Positions 62,771-64,000 of a stretch of DNA of 64,000 bases are shown one piece after another. The first letter of the stretch is position 1. Every line of letters starts with the position of its first letter. The position numbers and the translations under genes are program-made. The notes beneath the pieces were generated by a model that saw only the letters and a list, made by a program, of their open reading frames with translations, was not told where the DNA came from and made no database searches. The stretch is from Evansella vedderi (lineage in GTDB: Bacteria; Bacillota; Bacilli; Bacillales; Salisediminibacteriaceae), in NCBI RefSeq assembly GCF_030813435.1, contig NZ_JAUSUG010000013.1, forward strand, positions 1-64,000. Reading direction: 5' to 3'.

Positions 62771-64000
62771 ATGAAAAAAGCGGTGGTAACGAGTTTCATT
62801 TTAGTAGCTTTTACACTAGTTTTTGTTCAACAAGTATTTTCACAGAATAGTCTAGAGAACCCCGAACCTTTATTACGAGTGGAAAATCAGCAAATTGGCG
62901 GAGGATATTATACGAATTTAAATAACTATGTGGATAAATTGAAGGAATTAGATGAGGGGACCATCATTGTTAGGTTTCGCCACAATGGTTCCTCCTTCAT
63001 GTCCTTATTTTCATTAAGCAATTCTAATTTTGCTGATGGACATTTTCATTTTTACGTTTCACCAGGAGCTATAGGAAGTGAGAATCGTTTTGAGAAGCCA
63101 GGTGAACCGAAGCATAATACTCACATTAATACGACCTCCGTATCTGTACCGGCGAACGAAGTACATACGGTCGCTATGGTGGTGGATAAGGAAGAAGGCT
63201 ATAAATATTACTTTAATGGTGAGCTGGTATTGGAAAATACGCAAGCGCCACGGCGGTTCTTAAGTAATATTTACGATCCGAACAGCGCTCAATTAGGTCG
63301 GACGGAAAGGGCGGGGAATGCTAACCGCTATCCATTTAAAGGGGATATTGATTTTGCCGAGGTATACAGTGAACCCCTTAGTGATGAAATCCTTAAGCAG
63401 ATTACAGGAGAAACGAAACAAAAACCTTTAACCAATCCGATGCCAGATAACGTATTTGTAACAGATCCGTATAACGTCTTTTATCCAGGTTTCATGGATT
63501 CAAATAATTATAGAATTCCAGCATTGTATTATACAATGCAAGGAACGCTTCTAGCGGGAATTGACAGACGAGTGGAGCATGGTGGTGACTCCCCTAATAA
63601 TATTGACGCTGTGGTAAGGCGGAGTTTTGATGAAGGGGACACATGGGAGGAAGATGGTATTGTCATTAATGATTACCCAGACCAAGCCTCAAACATAGAC
63701 CTATCTTTCGTGCAGGATGAAACGAATGAAAGAATCTTTGCTCTAGTGGACGGGTTCCCACATGGTGGCGGACTGATGGGCGGATTTGGTAATAATGCAT
63801 ATAAAGGTACGGGATTCACAGAAATAGATGGCGAACGATACATGTATCTTCTTGATGAGGATGAAGTAGAGTATACGATTCGTGAAGAAGGAAAGGTTTA
63901 CGACAATAACGGTGAACTGACAAGCTACACGGTCGATCAACGAAGAAACCTTTACTTAAATGGGGTGAAAATTGATAACATCTTTAGTGCAACGTCACCG
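62771..64000 (+). CDS. Sialidase GH33, NanB-like (partial, runs off the end)
   Basis: 410 codons are visible without a stop. A signal peptide (about 1-25) leads a CBM40/laminin-G-like domain (about 40-210). The sialidase propeller starts after N-Y-R-I-P-A-L (the arginine of the triad), followed by an Asp-box S-F-D-E-G-D-T-W. The segment G-D-S-P-N-N-I-D and a later stretch (Y-M-Y-L-L-D-E-D-E to N-L-Y-L-N-G) fit the inserted domain of NanB/NanL-type sialidases, some of which make 2,7-anhydro-Neu5Ac. It would remove terminal sialic acid before GH85 acts. GTGGAGAGGTACG precedes the ATG. Confidence 0.9.
   Translation, partial: MKKAVVTSFILVAFTLVFVQQVFSQNSLENPEPLLRVENQQIGGGYYTNLNNYVDKLKELDEGTIIVRFRHNGSSFMSLFSLSNSNFADGHFHFYVSPGAIGSENRFEKPGEPKHNTHINTTSVSVPANEVHTVAMVVDKEEGYKYYFNGELVLENTQAPRRFLSNIYDPNSAQLGRTERAGNANRYPFKGDIDFAEVYSEPLSDEILKQITGETKQKPLTNPMPDNVFVTDPYNVFYPGFMDSNNYRIPALYYTMQGTLLAGIDRRVEHGGDSPNNIDAVVRRSFDEGDTWEEDGIVINDYPDQASNIDLSFVQDETNERIFALVDGFPHGGGLMGGFGNNAYKGTGFTEIDGERYMYLLDEDEVEYTIREEGKVYDNNGELTSYTVDQRRNLYLNGVKIDNIFSATSP

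Overview
The window looks like a chromosomal segment of a low-to-moderate GC, spore-forming Bacillaceae. The reasons are a long Bacillus-type tRNA cluster, Shine-Dalgarno-led genes with frequent TTG and GTG starts, a YjcZ-type sporulation micro-gene, and a block that follows the Bacillus subtilis yug region (alaR, alaT, yugI, yuzA, yugJ, pgi, yugN, yugO). The gene content would suit an alkaliphilic or salt-tolerant Bacillus relative (Evansella or Salipaludibacillus type), but that is a guess.

Bases 1-1480 hold fifteen complete tRNA genes and one 5' tRNA-Gly fragment, from what is probably the tail of an rRNA-linked array. Bases 1700-6670 hold a serpin lipoprotein, a second lipoprotein, a triplicated NlpC/P60 protein and the wreck of an ABC exporter. 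Bases 7185-20975 are metabolic core: fixABCX (electron-bifurcating flavoprotein), alaRT, yugI, yuzA, yugJ, pgi, a MoeB-like E1 enzyme, a tungsten-type aldehyde:ferredoxin oxidoreductase, MoaD and a second small protein that also ends in Gly-Gly. yugN, the YugO potassium channel, an isolated tRNA-Ala and a divergent EamA/MocR pair follow, up to 25.8 kb.

Bases 26.2-49.9 kb form an N-glycan utilisation locus. It encodes a secreted GH85 endo-beta-N-acetylglucosaminidase, intracellular GH1, GH38 (two) and GH125 enzymes, ROK kinases, a YesM/YesN-type two-component system, a binding-protein-dependent importer without its own ATPase, mannose-6-phosphate isomerase and CutC. A sialidase (GH33, NanB-like) opens at 62.77 kb and runs off the right edge. 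The logic is: trim sialic acid and cut the glycan outside, import it, strip mannose inside, phosphorylate and isomerise. Catabolite-response-like sites lie before GH85, GH1 and the sialidase.

Bases 52.3-60.1 kb are a second, more AT-rich sugar cluster: LacI regulator, ROK kinase, Gfo/Idh/MocA protein (GH109-like possibility), two permeases, a binding protein and a DUF624 protein. Next to it, 60.2-62.5 kb is a graveyard of amino-sugar genes: agaS, gatY/kbaY, lacC (PfkB), nagA and a GntR regulator, all truncated or interrupted. This suggests that a GalNAc/tagatose pathway was lost while its transporter survived.

The best leads for something undescribed are the paired Gly-Gly-tailed small proteins beside the E1 enzyme and tungsten oxidoreductase, the complete Bacillaceae N-glycan locus, the partially duplicated tRNA-Gly, and the repeated operator-like sites before fixABCX.
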